Assembly: GCF_010993735.1 (NCBI RefSeq)
Contig: NZ_WQNI01000012.1
Coordinates: 113,316 to 177,315, forward strand
Direction of reading: 5' to 3'
Source: Chelativorans alearensis
Lineage (GTDB): Bacteria > Pseudomonadota > Alphaproteobacteria > Rhizobiales > Rhizobiaceae
Length of the DNA stretch: 64,000 nucleotides
The notes under the pieces were generated by a model that was given only the letters and a program-made list of their open reading frames with translations, did not search any database and was not told the DNA's origin. Positions within the stretch are counted from its first letter, which is position 1. Each line of letters opens with the position of its first letter. This document shows, piece by piece, positions 43,458-51,845 of the stretch. The translations under genes were made by a program, and so were the position numbers.

Positions 43458-44882
43458 ATGGCATCGCAAAAGATATTCGCCGGCGCGCGCATCAGGCGCA
43501 TTCGCAACGCCAAGGGATTGACCCAGACGGCGATGGCCGAGGGGCTCGGCATCTCCCCCTCTTATCTGAACCTCATCGAGCGCAACCAGCGGCCATTGAC
43601 CGTGCAGCTCATCCTCAAGCTCGCCTCCGTCTACAAGGTCGACCCGGAAGAATTACAGGGGGAAAGCGGAGCGTCGCTGGCGGCGTTGAAGGAGGTGTTC
43701 TCCGATCCGCTGCTTGCCGGGGAACTGCCGGGCGAACACGAGCTGGTGGAGGTGGTGGAAGCCGCGCCCAACGCGGCCGCCGCGCTTGCCAAGCTCTACC
43801 GCGCCTACCGCGAGCAGGCCGCAAGGTTGTCCGATCTGTCGGAAATGCTGGCGCGGGAGGGGCGCGCCACGGCGATCTCCGCCACCCGATTGCCGGTCGA
43901 CGAGGTGCGCGAGATATTCGAGCGCCGCGCCAATTATTTCCCGACGCTGGAGGAGGAGGCGGAGGCCTTTCACCGCGTGTTGGAGGCCGGCGACGATTTG
44001 GCGGGCGCGTTGAAAACCTGGCTCAGAAGCGAGCACGGCATCGCCGTGCGCGTGCTGCCGGCCGACATCATGCCCAACTGGCGTCGGCGCTATGACCGGC
44101 ACTCGCAGCGGCTTTTCGTCTCCGAGCGGCTGTCGGCGGCCGACCGGTTGCGCGAGATCGCCGTGGAGGCTTGCCTCATCCGCATGCAGGTGGCGGTCGC
44201 GGCCGAGATCGAGGCCCTCAAGCTCGGCTCGAACGAGGCGAGGCGGCTGGCGCGCTTCGAGCTCGGCCGCTATGCCGCGCATGCGCTGATGATGCCCTAC
44301 CAGGCCTTCCTCGCCGCCGCCGAGCGGACACGCTATGATATCGAGGTGCTGGCGGCCCGTTTCCATGTATCGTTCGAACAGGCGGCCAGCCGGCTCACGA
44401 CGCTTGCGCGGGACGGTGCGGCGGGCGTGCCTTTCTTCATGCTGGAGGTCGACAACGCGGGCAACCGCCTGCGCCGCGCCGGTGCGGGCGGCTTCCCGGC
44501 GAGCCGGTTCGGTGGCGGCTGCCCGAAGCTCGGCCACCATGCCGCGTTCGCTCAGCCGGAGCAGGTGTTGGTGGAAGCCGTGGTAATGCCCGACGGCGAG
44601 ATGTTCTTGACGCTGGCGCGCACGCTGGAGGGCCCGCAAGCGGCCTTCGACGAGCGTCCGCGCCGCACCGCGCTCCTTCTGGCCTGCGACCTCGCTTACA
44701 AGGATCGGCTGGTCTACGGCGCGGCCCTTCCCGCCTCCGCTGCCGAGGCGCCGATCCCCGTCGGCCCTGCCTGCAGGCTGTGCGAGCGCCCCGGCTGCCT
44801 CGCCCGCGCCGAGCCGCCGGTGACAAGGCCGCTGGGGCTGGACGAGATGGTGACGGGGCTGAGCGCGTTTGATTTTCAGTGA
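43458..44882 (+). CDS. XRE-family regulator with ImmA/IrrE-like and DUF2083 domains
   Basis: 474 residues: XRE helix-turn-helix at ~5-65 (RIRRIRNAKGLTQTAMAEGLGISPSYLNLIERN), an ImmA/IrrE-like middle region (~150-280) and a DUF2083 C-terminus with a Cys-rich CRLCERPGC. This architecture is that of the short-chain-fatty-acyl-responsive regulators (RamB, PrpC-type) that control acetate, propionate and glyoxylate genes. Starts at ATG 43458 or GTG 43449. Divergent from aceA, so likely its regulator. Confidence 0.88.
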   Translation: MASQKIFAGARIRRIRNAKGLTQTAMAEGLGISPSYLNLIERNQRPLTVQLILKLASVYKVDPEELQGESGASLAALKEVFSDPLLAGELPGEHELVEVVEAAPNAAAALAKLYRAYREQAARLSDLSEMLAREGRATAISATRLPVDEVREIFERRANYFPTLEEEAEAFHRVLEAGDDLAGALKTWLRSEHGIAVRVLPADIMPNWRRRYDRHSQRLFVSERLSAADRLREIAVEACLIRMQVAVAAEIEALKLGSNEARRLARFELGRYAAHALMMPYQAFLAAAERTRYDIEVLAARFHVSFEQAASRLTTLARDGAAGVPFFMLEVDNAGNRLRRAGAGGFPASRFGGGCPKLGHHAAFAQPEQVLVEAVVMPDGEMFLTLARTLEGPQAAFDERPRRTALLLACDLAYKDRLVYGAALPASAAEAPIPVGPACRLCERPGCLARAEPPVTRPLGLDEMVTGLSAFDFQ

Positions 44883-44888
44883 GGCAGG

Positions 44889-45188
44889 CTACGGTCGGTC
44901 TACAAGAAGGGTGTCCAAGTCCCGCCTGCCGTCAACCACGGTCAAGATCAGCGCCTGGCCGGTTTGCTCTTCATAGCTGTAGAGAATGATGTGATTGCGA
45001 AAGACAATGCAGCGAGCCTCGTCCCGGTAGAGGCGCCCGGCCTGTGGGAAGTCGACAAGTTTCTGGCAAGCATCTTCCAGCCCGCGAACATAGTTCGCCG
45101 CAGCCGTCAGGTTTTCGGCGGCGATGAAATCAAGCAGTCTTTGAATATCTTCCTTCGCTTCATCCGACCAAACGATTTCAACCGCCAT
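44889..45188 (-). CDS. ParE/RelE-superfamily toxin
   Basis: 99 residues with the ParE pattern: VEIVWSDEAKEDIQRLLDFIAAEN, DFPQAGRLYRDEARCIVFRNHIILYSYEE and a final VVDGRRDLDTLL. ATG 45188 overlaps the antitoxin stop by 11 bases. ParE toxins poison gyrase and RelE toxins cut mRNA; the sequence favours ParE but does not decide. Confidence 0.82.
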   Translation of the reverse strand: MAVEIVWSDEAKEDIQRLLDFIAAENLTAAANYVRGLEDACQKLVDFPQAGRLYRDEARCIVFRNHIILYSYEEQTGQALILTVVDGRRDLDTLLVDRP

Positions 45189-45375
45189 AGCGCGCCCGCA
45201 ACTCAGCCATGAACTCGTCATGGGGCGTTGCGCCGCCGCGCGCCTTGGCAGCGGCCAGCTTGGCGTCGATCCTCTTCCTCACCGCCATTTTGAGGAGCGC
45301 GCGCGCAAGCTCCTCCTGCTCTTCCTCGGGCAAGGCTTCGACTTCCCTCAGGGCATCCTTGAGCGTCTGGTTCAT
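45178..45375 (-). CDS. Antitoxin of the ParE/RelE-like pair
   Basis: A 65-residue, charged, mostly helical protein (ALREVEALPEEEQEELARALLKMAVRKRIDAKLA) lying immediately upstream of and overlapping the toxin gene. No helix-turn-helix is obvious; it resembles short addiction-module antitoxins with an N-terminal helical dimer and a C-terminal toxin-binding tail. Confidence 0.75.
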   Translation of the reverse strand: MNQTLKDALREVEALPEEEQEELARALLKMAVRKRIDAKLAAAKARGGATPHDEFMAELRARYGG

Positions 45376-45434
45376 CGCACGGTCTCCTGTGGGAGGAAGA
45401 TAGCATGCCGGGGTGAGCGAGTGAACAATGCCTC

Positions 45435-46310
45435 CTACTCCGCCCCCAGCGGCCGCTCTCCCGCAAACAACGGCGCATGGCTGGTGAGAAGGTCTACGAT
45501 GCGGTCGATGACGATACGCACCTCACGGCGGTGGCGGTCGTCGTTGTGCATGACGACCCATTGGCCCTCGCGCAGGTCCGCGATCTCCTCGCCCGCCCGT
45601 TCCAGGAGAGGGTCGCGGTCGCCTGCGAAGCAGGGGAGTACCCCCTTGCCGACGCCGGAGCGGATCAGGTCGTAGAGCGTGCGCGGCGTATTCGCCCAGG
45701 CGGCGACTGAAAGGCCCTTCTGCTCGGCAACCCACCGCGCCGAGCGCGTCGAAATGTCCTCCGGCGCGATCGCCACCCAGTCTTCGCGCCCCGGCCGGGG
45801 TTGGTTGCGCGCCCGGAAAGGTGCCTGCGCCACCTCTCCCGTCCTGCGCGCGGCCAGGTTCGAGCTTTCGGGCGCGTGGTTCCTGATGCCGATCTCGACT
45901 TCGCGGTGGCCGATGTCGAGCTTCGCTTCCGTCGTCTTGAAGGCGATGCGGAAATTGTCGTCCGGCGTCCACAGGCGTGAGAAATTGGCGGCGAAGAAAT
46001 TGGCCGTCCACGTGCCGGCGGAGATGCGCACGACAGGCCGGGCGCCCTCGGCGGCGAGCCATTCGCCGATAGGCCGGGCGCTCGCTTCCATCGCTTGGGC
46101 ACGCTGGAAAAGCGCCTCCCCATCGGGCGTCAGCGTGTAGCCCGTCTGCCGGCGAACGAAGAGCGGCCGGCCCGCCGCCTCCTCCAGCGCCAGCATGCGC
46201 CGGCCCACGGTGGCCGGGCTCAGGCCCGCCTCTGCGGCCGCCGGCGACAGCCCGCCACCGCGCGCCACACCGATGAAGATACGCAGATCGTCCCAACTCA
46301 GTTTTTTCAT
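45435..46310 (-). CDS. LysR-family transcriptional regulator
   Basis: 291 residues; helix-turn-helix at ~5-62 (SWDDLRIFIGVARGGGLSPAAAEAGLSPATVGRRMLALE) and effector domain to ~275. Its start faces, 91 bp away, a small plus-strand gene with a strong ribosome site; the quinone reductase gene lies beyond that. Confidence 0.86.
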   Translation of the reverse strand: MKKLSWDDLRIFIGVARGGGLSPAAAEAGLSPATVGRRMLALEEAAGRPLFVRRQTGYTLTPDGEALFQRAQAMEASARPIGEWLAAEGARPVVRISAGTWTANFFAANFSRLWTPDDNFRIAFKTTEAKLDIGHREVEIGIRNHAPESSNLAARRTGEVAQAPFRARNQPRPGREDWVAIAPEDISTRSARWVAEQKGLSVAAWANTPRTLYDLIRSGVGKGVLPCFAGDRDPLLERAGEEIADLREGQWVVMHNDDRHRREVRIVIDRIVDLLTSHAPLFAGERPLGAE

Positions 46311-46401
46311 GGTTGAAAAAGGTAGTGCGAAATCGAAGCCTGATAAAGGGAAAAGGTACCTCTATTCTCCGCTCGTGAAAAACAGAAGGAGAAAAGAGAC
46401 C

Positions 46402-46557
46402 ATGGATTACGTGAGCGGATGGGTTCTTTGCCACCACGTTTGGACGATGCAGCAACTCGAGAGGCGGCCCAACGACGACTATATCGAACAGTACACGCCA
46501 AGCCGGGTGATGCAGGGCGCTCGGCGTCTAGGCAGGCTCGTCAGACGACATCAATGA
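46402..46557 (+). CDS. 51-residue protein of unknown function
   Basis: The ATG follows AGAAGGAGA at good distance, making a real start likely. The product MDYVSGWVLCHHVWTMQQLE... is Trp/His/Cys-rich at the N-terminus and Arg-rich at the C-terminus. Its last 17 bases overlap the end of the convergent quinone-reductase gene. No family recognised; it could be the remaining 5' end of a longer gene. Confidence 0.45.
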   Translation: MDYVSGWVLCHHVWTMQQLERRPNDDYIEQYTPSRVMQGARRLGRLVRRHQ

Positions 46558-47518
46558 CGACATTGCCAACGACATCGCCGCTTTCCACCGCCTCGTGGGC
46601 ATCGGCAATCTCCTCGAGCCGGAAGCGCGCCCCCACCATGTGCCGAAGTGCGCCCTGCCGCAGCATCCCTGAAAGCTGTGCAAGGGCCGCGGCGCGCTCC
46701 TCCGGCAAGAGCTCGTAGACCAGGAAGAACTGCAGCGTCAGGCTGCCCCACAGCATGGCCGGGAAGGGCAGCGGAATGTCGCCGGCGACGTTCGAGCCGT
46801 AGCAGACGATCTTTCCGTGCGGCGCCACGAGACCATCGGCGACGAGCGCCGCCGTGGAGGAAAAATCCATGTCGATGACGCCGTCGACACCCTTGCCGCC
46901 GGTCAGGTCCTTCGCCACCTTGACGACGTCCTTCGCCTTATAGTCGATGACGAAGTCCGCTCCCGCCTCGCGTGCAAGGGCGGCGCGCTCGGCCGAGGCC
47001 GTGCCCAATACGCGCGCGCCGGCGGCCTTGGCCATCTGCACTGCATAATAGGCGACGGAGGAGCCGGCGCCGGTGATGAGCACCGTCTTGCCGGCGATGC
47101 TGCCTTGCAGCCGCACGGCCTGGACGGCCGTCAGCGCCGGAATGCCGAAGCAGGCGCCGGTGGCATAGTCGATGCCTTCCGGGAGGGGGACGGCCTGCTC
47201 GGAAGGCAGGCAGATGAACTCGGCCGCGGTCCCGAAGGGGCGCTTCCACTGCCCGTTCCACACCCATACACGCTCGCCGACCCGCGCGTGCGCCACGCCC
47301 TGGCCAACCGCATCGATCTCGCCGGCGCCATCGCTGTGCGGAATGATGCGCGGGGCGATCAGCGCGCGGCCGCGGCGGCTTTTGACGTCCGAAGGGTTGA
47401 CGCCGGAGGCATAGAGCCGCACGCGCACCTCGCCCGCGCCGGGCTCGGGTGTTGCCATCTCGCCCGTCTCCAGCACCGCGCGCGCCGGTCCGTTCTTCTC
47501 ATACCAGGCTGCTTTCAT
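46541..47518 (-). CDS. NADPH:quinone reductase / zinc-independent MDR-family oxidoreductase
   Basis: 325 residues of the medium-chain dehydrogenase/reductase fold: GroES-like N-terminus (GEVRVRLYASGVNPSDVKSR), no zinc-ligand cysteines, and a Rossmann motif TVLITGAGSSVAYYAVQMAK. Similar to QOR/crystallin-zeta enzymes that reduce quinones or enones with NADPH. The LysR gene 91 bp beyond the small frame may regulate it. Confidence 0.87.
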   Translation of the reverse strand: MKAAWYEKNGPARAVLETGEMATPEPGAGEVRVRLYASGVNPSDVKSRRGRALIAPRIIPHSDGAGEIDAVGQGVAHARVGERVWVWNGQWKRPFGTAAEFICLPSEQAVPLPEGIDYATGACFGIPALTAVQAVRLQGSIAGKTVLITGAGSSVAYYAVQMAKAAGARVLGTASAERAALAREAGADFVIDYKAKDVVKVAKDLTGGKGVDGVIDMDFSSTAALVADGLVAPHGKIVCYGSNVAGDIPLPFPAMLWGSLTLQFFLVYELLPEERAAALAQLSGMLRQGALRHMVGARFRLEEIADAHEAVESGDVVGNVVIDVV

Positions 47519-47763
47519 GGTGCATTTCCTCCACCGCCGAAATTTGTAGCAGACTGGCGCGGGAAGAACAGGCCCGAGCCCGCGGGGTGGGCGGCGATGG
47601 TGGAAGGATCGTTACCGTCTGAGGTCCCCCATTCTCTTCGCCGCGCACCTGGGGAATTTTCGCGCTTGTCGCGTTGCGAAAACGAAAATAGGCTTGGCGC
47701 AAAAGCCGGTCGGCCCGGGCGGGAAGACAGGCCGACAGAAGCCGAAAAATGGGAGTCTCGTTC

Positions 47764-48861
47764 ATGATACGAAAAGCCGCTCTGCTTTCCGCCGTGTCCA
47801 TCGCCGCGGCGGCGCTCGCGACTGGTGCCGGGGCACAGGACCGCGTCGTCAACGTCTACAACTGGTCCGACTATATCGACGAATCGATCCTCGAGGACTT
47901 CACCGCCGAGACCGGCATCGAGGTCGTCTACGACGTCTTCGATTCCAACGAGATCCTGGAGACAAAGCTGCTCGCCGGCGGCACGGGCTACGACGTGGTG
48001 GTACCCTCGGCAGAGTTCCTGGGCAGGCAGATCGAGGCCGGCGTATTTCAGAAGCTGGATAAATCCAAGCTCACCAACATCGACAATCTCTGGGACATGA
48101 TTGCCGAACGCACGGAGAAATACGATCCCGAAAACGCCTATTCGGTCAACTACATGTGGGGCACCACCGGCATCGGCTACAATGTGGCCAAGGTGGAGGA
48201 AGCGCTCGGCACCGACACGATCGATTCATGGGAAGTAATCTTCGATCCCGACACGATCTCGAAGCTGGGGGATTGCGGCATCCACATGCTCAACGCGCCG
48301 GCGGAGATGGTGCGCGCGGCGTTGAACCACCTCGGGCTCGATCCCGATAGCCGCGATCCGGCCGATCTGGAAAAGGCGGAGGAACTCCTGCTCTCCATAC
48401 GGCCATATGTGCGCAAATTCCATTCCTCCGAATATATCAACGCGCTCGCCAACGGAGATATCTGCCTCGCCGTCGGCTGGTCGGGCGATATCTTCCAGGC
48501 CCGCGATCGCGCGGCCGAGGCCGACCAGGGCGTTGAGATCGCCTATGCCATCCCGAAGGAGGGGGCGCAGATGTGGTTCGACCAGATGGCCATACCCGCC
48601 GACGCGCAGCACGTCGAGGAGGCGCACGAGTTCATAAACTACATCATGCGTCCCGAGGTCATTGCCAAGGCATCGAACTATGTCTTCTACGCCAATGGCA
48701 ACAAGGCTTCGCAGGAATTGCTCGATGAGGAGGTGATCGGCGATCCGGCTGTCTATCCGGACGAAGCGGTTCTCGAAAAGCTCTACACGACGTTGCCCTA
48801 CGATCCGCGAACACAGCGCCTCGTCACGCGGCTGTGGACCAGGGTCGTCACTGGGCAGTAG
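47764..48861 (+). CDS. potF: Putrescine-binding periplasmic protein
   Basis: 365 residues with a signal peptide (MIRKAALLSAVSIAAAALA ... AGA) and the PotD/PotF fold: VNVYNWSDYIDESILEDF, GYDVVVPSAEFLGRQI, and INALANGDICLAVGWSGD, in which the W and D residues line the polyamine pocket. ATG 47764 has GGGAG eight bases upstream. First gene of potFGHI. Confidence 0.9.
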   Translation: MIRKAALLSAVSIAAAALATGAGAQDRVVNVYNWSDYIDESILEDFTAETGIEVVYDVFDSNEILETKLLAGGTGYDVVVPSAEFLGRQIEAGVFQKLDKSKLTNIDNLWDMIAERTEKYDPENAYSVNYMWGTTGIGYNVAKVEEALGTDTIDSWEVIFDPDTISKLGDCGIHMLNAPAEMVRAALNHLGLDPDSRDPADLEKAEELLLSIRPYVRKFHSSEYINALANGDICLAVGWSGDIFQARDRAAEADQGVEIAYAIPKEGAQMWFDQMAIPADAQHVEEAHEFINYIMRPEVIAKASNYVFYANGNKASQELLDEEVIGDPAVYPDEAVLEKLYTTLPYDPRTQRLVTRLWTRVVTGQ

Positions 48862-48935
48862 CTTCAGCCGGCGCCGGTCCGGCACCACCTGCCGGGCCGG
48901 CCGCAGCTTTTCGACGGGCAGAAGGCGGAAGCGGG

Positions 48936-50072
48936 ATGGCATCGCTTGGCAGCACGCGAAGGACGTTCGCTCCGTGGGCCGATCCGACGGCGAAGCCCTA
49001 TATCCGTTTCGAGAACGTGACGAAGCGCTTCGGCGACTTCACCGCCGTCGATGACCTGTCGCTGACGATCTACGAGCGCGAGTTCTTTGCTCTTCTCGGC
49101 GCGTCGGGCTGCGGCAAGACCACGCTTCTGCGCATGCTGGGTGGCTTCGAACAGCCGACCTCCGGCCGCATCTTCCTCGACGGGCAGGACATGAAGGGCA
49201 TCCCGCCCTACCGCCGGCCCGTCAATATGATGTTCCAGTCCTACGCGCTCTTTCCCCACATGACCGTGGAGACCAACGTCGCCTTCGGGCTGAAGCAGGA
49301 CGGCATGCCGAAGCCGCAGATCGCTGAGCGCGTCGCCCGGATGCTGAAGCTGGTCAAGCTCGAGCCGTTCGCCAAGCGCAAGCCGCACCAGCTTTCCGGC
49401 GGCCAGCGCCAGCGCGTGGCGCTCGCCCGTTCGCTCGCCAAGCGGCCCAAGGTGCTCCTCCTCGACGAACCGTTGGGTGCGCTCGACAAGAAGCTGCGCG
49501 AGGAAACCCAGTTCGAGCTGATGGACCTTCAGTGCGAGCTTGGCCTCACCTTCGTCGTCGTCACGCACGACCAGGAGGAGGCGATGACCATGGCCGACCG
49601 CATCGCCATCATGGACAAGGGCAAGGTGCTGCAGGTGGCGACGCCGGCAGAGGTCTACGAGGCGCCATCGTGCCGCTTCGTTGCCGATTTCGTCGGCTCG
49701 ATCAACACGTTCGAGGGCTCGGTGACGAAGGCCGGAAGCGCCGCACGCATCAGGGATAGGAGCGGCGCGGAGTTCAGTGTGGCGGATGCCGGCGCGGCTG
49801 TCGCCGGCGATACGGTGTGGCTGGCCGTGCGGCCTGAGAAGCTTCGCATCTCGCGCGAGCGGCCGGCGGACGCGGAAAACGCGCTCGACGGGGAGATATG
49901 GGACATCGCCTATCTCGGCGACATGACCGTCTACAACGTCAAGCTGGACGACGGCCGCGTCGTCAAGGCGAGCACCATCAACAGCATCCGCCGGCTGGAG
50001 GACGCGCTGACCTGGCATGATCGCGCCTGGGTTTCCTTCTCTGCCGATGCCGGTGTCGTCCTGACGAGGTAG
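48936..50072 (+). CDS. potG: Spermidine/putrescine ABC transporter ATP-binding protein
   Basis: 378 residues; Walker A GASGCGKTTLLRMLGG, signature LSGGQRQRVALARSLA, Walker B VLLLDEPLGALD and a C-terminal TOBE domain (~295-370; VWLAVRPEKLRI). An N-terminal extension of ~20 residues precedes the nucleotide-binding domain, as in PotG. Energises the PotH-PotI channel. Confidence 0.92.
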   Translation: MASLGSTRRTFAPWADPTAKPYIRFENVTKRFGDFTAVDDLSLTIYEREFFALLGASGCGKTTLLRMLGGFEQPTSGRIFLDGQDMKGIPPYRRPVNMMFQSYALFPHMTVETNVAFGLKQDGMPKPQIAERVARMLKLVKLEPFAKRKPHQLSGGQRQRVALARSLAKRPKVLLLDEPLGALDKKLREETQFELMDLQCELGLTFVVVTHDQEEAMTMADRIAIMDKGKVLQVATPAEVYEAPSCRFVADFVGSINTFEGSVTKAGSAARIRDRSGAEFSVADAGAAVAGDTVWLAVRPEKLRISRERPADAENALDGEIWDIAYLGDMTVYNVKLDDGRVVKASTINSIRRLEDALTWHDRAWVSFSADAGVVLTR

Positions 50073-50081
50073 GGGAAGAAG

Positions 50082-50993
50082 ATGGCCCGGCTTTTCTCCA
50101 TGATCGGCAGCCGCTTAGTCATTGCCGTGCCCTATCTGTGGCTTCTGGTCTTTTTCCTCGTTCCCTTCTTCATCGTCTTCAAGATTTCGCTGTCGCAGAC
50201 GGCGATCGCCATGCCGCCTTATCTGCCGGTGTTCGGGCTGGAGGAGGGGGTCTCCGGCTTTGTCCGCAACCTGCGCGACCTGTCCTTCGAGAACTACCTG
50301 TGGCTTTTCGAAGACGCGCTCTACGTGAATGCCTATCTGTCGAGCCTCGTCATCGCCGCCGTCTCGACGCTGCTTACGCTATTGGTCGGCTACCCGATCG
50401 CCTACGGCATGGCGCGTGCCCCGGCCGCCCTTCGCCCGCTGCTTCTGATGTTGGTCATCCTGCCGTTCTGGACCAGCTTCCTGATCCGCGTTTATGCCTG
50501 GATCGGTATCCTGAAGCCGGAAGGGCTGCTCAACCAGTTTCTCGCCTTCCTCGGCATCATCGACCAGCCGCTCGTCATCCTCAACACGACGAGTGCCGTC
50601 TATATAGGCATCGTCTATTCCTACCTTCCCTTCATGGTTCTGCCTCTTTATGCGGCCTTGGAGAAGATGGACTACTCGCTGATCGAGGCGGCGCAGGATC
50701 TCGGCTGTCCGCCGCTTACAGCTTTCTGGAAGATCACCTTTCCGCTTTCGCTTCCCGGCGTCGTTGCCGGTTGCATGCTGGTCTTCATCCCCGCCGTCGG
50801 CGAGTTCGTCATCCCCGATCTCCTGGGCGGCTCGCGCACGCTGATGATCGGCAAGACCCTTTGGGATGAGTTCTTTTTCAACCGCGACTGGCCGGTCTCT
50901 TCCGCGGTGGCCGTCGTCCTGCTCCTCATCCTCGTCGTGCCCATCGCGTACTTCCAGCGTGCCCAGGCCCGCGCGCGGGAAGAGGAGAGCTGA
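50082..50993 (+). CDS. potH: Putrescine ABC transporter permease
   Basis: 303 residues, six membrane segments, with a characteristic large first periplasmic loop and the coupling loop LIEAAQDLGCPPLTAFWKITFPLSLPGV. Starts 9 bases after the potG stop. Confidence 0.92.
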   Translation: MARLFSMIGSRLVIAVPYLWLLVFFLVPFFIVFKISLSQTAIAMPPYLPVFGLEEGVSGFVRNLRDLSFENYLWLFEDALYVNAYLSSLVIAAVSTLLTLLVGYPIAYGMARAPAALRPLLLMLVILPFWTSFLIRVYAWIGILKPEGLLNQFLAFLGIIDQPLVILNTTSAVYIGIVYSYLPFMVLPLYAALEKMDYSLIEAAQDLGCPPLTAFWKITFPLSLPGVVAGCMLVFIPAVGEFVIPDLLGGSRTLMIGKTLWDEFFFNRDWPVSSAVAVVLLLILVVPIAYFQRAQARAREEES

Positions 50994-50994
50994 C

Positions 50995-51801
50995 ATGGCA
51001 GGCACCTGGGGACGCTTCAACGTTGTAGCCCTCGCGCTGGGCTTCGCCTTCCTTTATCTGCCCATCGTCCTGCTCGTCATCTATTCGTTCAACGAGTCGC
51101 GGCTGGTCACCGTCTGGGCTGGGTTCTCGACCAAGTGGTATGTCGCCATGCTCAACAATCGCGGCCTGATGGACGCGGCCTGGGTGACGGCGCGCGTCGC
51201 GTTCCTCTCGGCCACCGTGGCCACCGTCCTTGGCACGATGGCAGCGGTGGCGCTCACCCGCTACACCCGCTTTCGCGGACGGCTGCTCTTCTCCGGCATT
51301 GTCTTCGCACCCCTCGTCATGCCGGAGGTCATCACCGGGCTGTCGCTGTTGCTCCTGTTCGTCGCCATCAACTTCGACCGCGGCTTTGCCACCGTCACCA
51401 TTGCCCACATCACATTCTCCATGTGCTTCGTCGCCGTCGTGGTGCAGTCGCGGCTCATCACCTTCGATCGCTCCTTGGAGGAGGCAGCGCTGGATTTGGG
51501 CGCAACGCCGGTCAAGGCGTTCTTCCAGGTCACGCTGCCGGTCATCCTACCGGCCGTCATCGCCGGCTGGATGCTGGCTTTCACGCTGTCGCTCGACGAT
51601 CTGGTGATCGCCAGCTTCACCTCGGGGCCAGGCGCCACGACACTGCCGATGAAAATCTACAGCCAGGTGCGCCTGGGCGTGACGCCGGAAATCAACGCCG
51701 TCAGCACCGTTCTCATCGCCATCGTGACGGTGGGCGTCGTTGTGGCTTCGCTGGCAAACAAGCGGCAGGATGTGTTGCGGCAGAGGGAGGCAGCAGAGTA
51801 G
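50995..51801 (+). CDS. potI: Putrescine ABC transporter permease
   Basis: 268 residues, six membrane segments, SFNESRLVTVWAGFSTKWY near the N-terminus and coupling loop LEEAALDLGATPVKAFFQVTLPVI. One base separates the potH stop from its ATG (after GGAGAG), so translation is coupled. Completes the importer. Confidence 0.92.
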   Translation: MAGTWGRFNVVALALGFAFLYLPIVLLVIYSFNESRLVTVWAGFSTKWYVAMLNNRGLMDAAWVTARVAFLSATVATVLGTMAAVALTRYTRFRGRLLFSGIVFAPLVMPEVITGLSLLLLFVAINFDRGFATVTIAHITFSMCFVAVVVQSRLITFDRSLEEAALDLGATPVKAFFQVTLPVILPAVIAGWMLAFTLSLDDLVIASFTSGPGATTLPMKIYSQVRLGVTPEINAVSTVLIAIVTVGVVVASLANKRQDVLRQREAAE

Positions 51802-51845
51802 GGCAGACGGGAGACGCTGTGTCCATCTCGTGCCCTACTGTCTAT

